Assembly: GCA_002311915.1 (NCBI GenBank)
Contig: DCAF01000022.1
Coordinates: 1 to 7,364, forward strand
Length of the DNA: 7,364 bases
Origin: Sulfurovum sp. UBA1140
GTDB taxonomy: Bacteria > Campylobacterota > Campylobacteria > Campylobacterales > Sulfurovaceae
Reading direction: 5' to 3'
Shown: piece after piece, positions 5,931-7,364 of the stretch
Position numbering within the stretch: position 1 is the first letter of the stretch
Layout: every line of letters begins with the position of its first letter
Position numbers and translations under genes: made by a program
The notes under the pieces: generated by a model
The model's input: the letters and a program-made list of their open reading frames with translations, nothing else
The model's database searches: none
What the model was told of the DNA's origin: nothing

Positions 5931-6662
5931 TCAATCTCTATTTTCTGTTCCTGCTCCTTTATATCCTTCAAAATGTTTATCTGAACCATTTTTGTATCCT
6001 GTATAGAGTTTTTTAGCAATTATATCAATAATAAAATCACTGCTACCATTTAGGAACGCATAACCCTCATTCTCGTTTTCGTGGTGTTGTTTATGATGGG
6101 ACATGGGAAGAAGAATCCGATATTTCTGTAACCTAGCAACAATTTTAGAGTTTGAATTATGACAAAGATAGTGAGAAACTTCGGCGACCGAAGAGAGGAT
6201 TCCAATCATAATAAGTATCAGTAAAGTGGTAGAATTTATAGCTAAAAAGCTAACTGTCCAAACCAAAATAAGATAAGGAACCAACCAAAATTTTGCTCCT
6301 GATTCGTTAAAATAGACAAGAAATAGGTTGCTGTTTTTATAGTGTTGAGTTTTATGATGCAGATGAAAACTGGCAATAAATGCTCCCCATTTTGAGCGAT
6401 AATTTTCGTTGTTGTCCATATACATATGCACCAAACCATTAATAAAATCTGTTAAAAAATAGGCAATAAAGAGGGCGATAATATACCCGTACCATGTAAT
6501 CTCTAAAGAGACCATGATTGTTAATAAAATAAGTTGTAACAAGACATTAAAGAGTGATACAAGTTTATAGATATATTGATAGTAGCCATGAAGGTGATAA
6601 GCTTCCATGGCTTGATTAAACTCTTTTTGTTTAATGGTTAGTTGCGTGTTTGATGTTTTCAT
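5931..6662 (-). CDS. Kua/CarF (TMEM189-like) lipid desaturase family protein
   Basis: This 243-residue membrane protein has about four helices (34-52, 57-78, 123-141, 143-162) and His clusters in the order of the lipid desaturase domain of Kua/TMEM189 and CarF: D72-F-x-N-G-L-V-H79, then F-H100-L-H102-H103-x3-H107, then E161-V-S-H164-x3-H168, then LPMSH189-H190-x2-H193-H194, followed by a GYAFLNGSSD segment where eukaryotic Kua has a similar TGWLNY-like end. These His residues would bind a di-iron centre on the cytosolic side. Human TMEM189 and Myxococcus CarF introduce the vinyl-ether bond of plasmalogens using oxygen. Whether this copy acts on ether lipids or another lipid is not known. A strong AAGGAG ribosome site lies 5 bases before ATG. 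It is probably the first gene of a transcript with the regulator and kinase. The Lys/Gly-rich C-terminal tail is not part of the domain. Confidence 0.8.
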   Translation of the reverse strand: MKTSNTQLTIKQKEFNQAMEAYHLHGYYQYIYKLVSLFNVLLQLILLTIMVSLEITWYGYIIALFIAYFLTDFINGLVHMYMDNNENYRSKWGAFIASFHLHHKTQHYKNSNLFLVYFNESGAKFWLVPYLILVWTVSFLAINSTTLLILIMIGILSSVAEVSHYLCHNSNSKIVARLQKYRILLPMSHHKQHHENENEGYAFLNGSSDFIIDIIAKKLYTGYKNGSDKHFEGYKGAGTENRD

Positions 6663-6680
6663 TGAAGCTCCTTTTTGTGG

Positions 6681-6694
6681 ATAATATCATGATA
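6681..6694 (-). promoter_or_regulatory. Candidate -10 box and 10-bp palindrome before the desaturase gene
   Basis: TATCATGATA (6685-6694) is a perfect palindrome and abuts TATTAT (minus strand, 6681-6686), a plausible -10 box about 20 bases before the desaturase ATG. The ribosome site AAAAAGGAG lies between them and the start. An operator overlapping the promoter is possible, but no -35 box is clear. Confidence 0.3.
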
Positions 6695-6739
6695 ACCATG
6701 AATAGTTACAAATATTTAAAAAAATTTCATAAAGAATTG

Positions 6740-6791
6740 CTAAATGAATAAGATAAATATTTTATTAAATGTCTAAGCATGATTCATTTAG
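6740..6791. repeat. 10-bp perfect inverted repeat in the spacer
   Basis: CTAAATGAAT (6740-6749) and ATTCATTTAG (6782-6791) are perfect inverted copies around 32 very AT-rich bases. It lies between the divergent desaturase gene and the nitroreductase remnant. The rest of 6663-6854 holds no reading frame I can support, only promoter-like AT-rich sequence with many stops. Confidence 0.45.
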
Positions 6792-6854
6792 AACAGATTA
6801 GAAACCATTCAAGATTCAACTCACTATAAGCATAAAAATCCTATTTTCAAATAA

Positions 6855-7175
6855 AAAGAGGGTCTGCTGTTTTTGGTCTCTGCCATCTACTATCGCTCTT
6901 CATGGAAATATAAAAATAGAGCATTTCGTTACTGTCTGCTAGATGCTGGTCATCTGTTGGGGAGCATTGAACACTCGGCACTTTTAATGCCCCATGCAAC
7001 TTTTATGCTTTATGATATCGAGCGTGAAAAGCTTAACTCGATGTTTGGTTTTACAAACAGAGAGTTCTTTGTAGCAGGTGCATCGGTTGCTGTTCCTCTA
7101 ATAGAAAAAGAGCTAGAGGTAGTTCATCGCAATAAACACAAAAAAATATACCAAATTTTAAGTTTTGTACAATAA
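6855..7175 (+). pseudogene. 5'-truncated SagB-type nitroreductase domain remnant
   Basis: About 106 residues are open after a TAA at 6852-6854, and the only start-like codon is TTG at 6873. The sequence AIYYRSSWKYKNRAFRYCLL followed by DAGHLLGSIEHSA matches the second half of SagB/ThcOx-type nitroreductase domains, where the family has RSxWKYxxRAYRYxLLDxGH. The remaining part (a DIEREKLNSMFGF segment and FFVAGASVAVP) fits the end of the domain. The N-terminal half, with the FMN-contacting arginines and the dimer-forming helices, is absent, and upstream bases in all frames carry stops. These enzymes are FMN oxidoreductases that often oxidise azoline rings in peptide products. A half domain should not fold or bind FMN, so I call it a deletion remnant. 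A purine run (AAAAAGAGGG, 6853-6862) before the TTG leaves open that a fragment is translated. Confidence 0.7.
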
Positions 7176-7199
7176 CAAATAGAAAAAGGTAGCTTGAAC

Positions 7200-7247
7200 C
7201 TTAGTCATGACAACAATTTTGTGATTGTTGCGATTTTAATCACTAAG
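7200..7247. repeat. Nested inverted repeat after the nitroreductase remnant
   Basis: An outer pair CTTAGT (7200-7205) / ACTAAG (7242-7247) encloses an inner 7-bp hairpin CAACAAT (7211-7217) / ATTGTTG (7224-7230) with a 6-base loop. A GTCATGAC palindrome (7204-7211) bridges them. It could fold into a stem with an internal bulge and may have ended the former gene, but it is GC-poor and has only a weak T run (TTTT at 7234-7237) inside the outer pair. The rest of 7176-7364 is AT-rich with no gene I can support. Confidence 0.35.
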
Positions 7248-7364
7248 TTTAATTTATCCCCAAAAAAAACAGAAATAACGCCCTATGTTGCTTTTTATCT
7301 TTTTCCATACTAATTTAAATATTTAAGACTATCTAAAATACTTAAAATAAAATAAAAAATAAAA

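Noticed and set aside
6242..6439. Minus-strand open frame of 65 codons
   Set aside because: It is an alternative frame inside the desaturase gene, whose His motifs clearly select the other frame.
7250..7364. Replication origin or CRISPR leader in the AT-rich right end
   Set aside because: The stretch is AT-rich, but I see no repeated DnaA-box-like units and no repeat-spacer structure.

Overview
This AT-rich window most resembles a free-living member of Campylobacterota (the Sulfurovum, Sulfurimonas or Arcobacter kind). That placement is an inference from base composition, tight gene packing, T-rich promoters with TATAAT boxes, and the mix of copper-handling and two-component genes. No rRNA or tRNA gene fixes the taxon. 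Nearly all intact genes lie on the minus strand.

Left part (1-4016): a copper-handling gene cluster transcribed leftward from a promoter near 4016. In transcription order it holds a membrane-anchored NosL-like protein (3524-3982), a DsbD_2/TauE-SafE-like six-helix membrane protein (2830-3537, overlapping the previous gene by 14 bases), a TonB-dependent outer-membrane receptor carrying the C-x3-M and H-x-M copper-ligand signature of OprC/NosA (715-2745), and a NosL lipoprotein (181-705). A hydrophobic, possibly exosortase-like protein follows and runs off the left edge (1 to about 177). It begins in the same frame directly after the nosL stop codon, with no ordinary start codon. The simplest reading is copper uptake across the outer membrane, periplasmic hand-over by NosL-type proteins, and delivery to a cuproenzyme that is not in this window.

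Middle (4017-4379): a divergent promoter region, then a plus-strand lipoprotein reading frame that stops after 32 codons and continues open for another 34 codons. It is either a decayed gene or a very small lipoprotein.

Right part (4380-6662): three leftward genes likely forming one transcript: a Kua/CarF (TMEM189-like) lipid desaturase homologue, an OmpR-type response regulator, and a histidine kinase with only a membrane hairpin as sensor. Regulator and kinase overlap by one base (TAATG). Their proximity suggests a link between membrane-lipid modification and membrane-state sensing, but this is inference.

Right edge (6663-7364): an AT-rich spacer with a 10-bp inverted repeat, a 5'-deleted remnant of a SagB-type nitroreductase domain on the plus strand, and a final noncoding stretch with a nested inverted repeat. 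This end looks like a site of gene decay or rearrangement.
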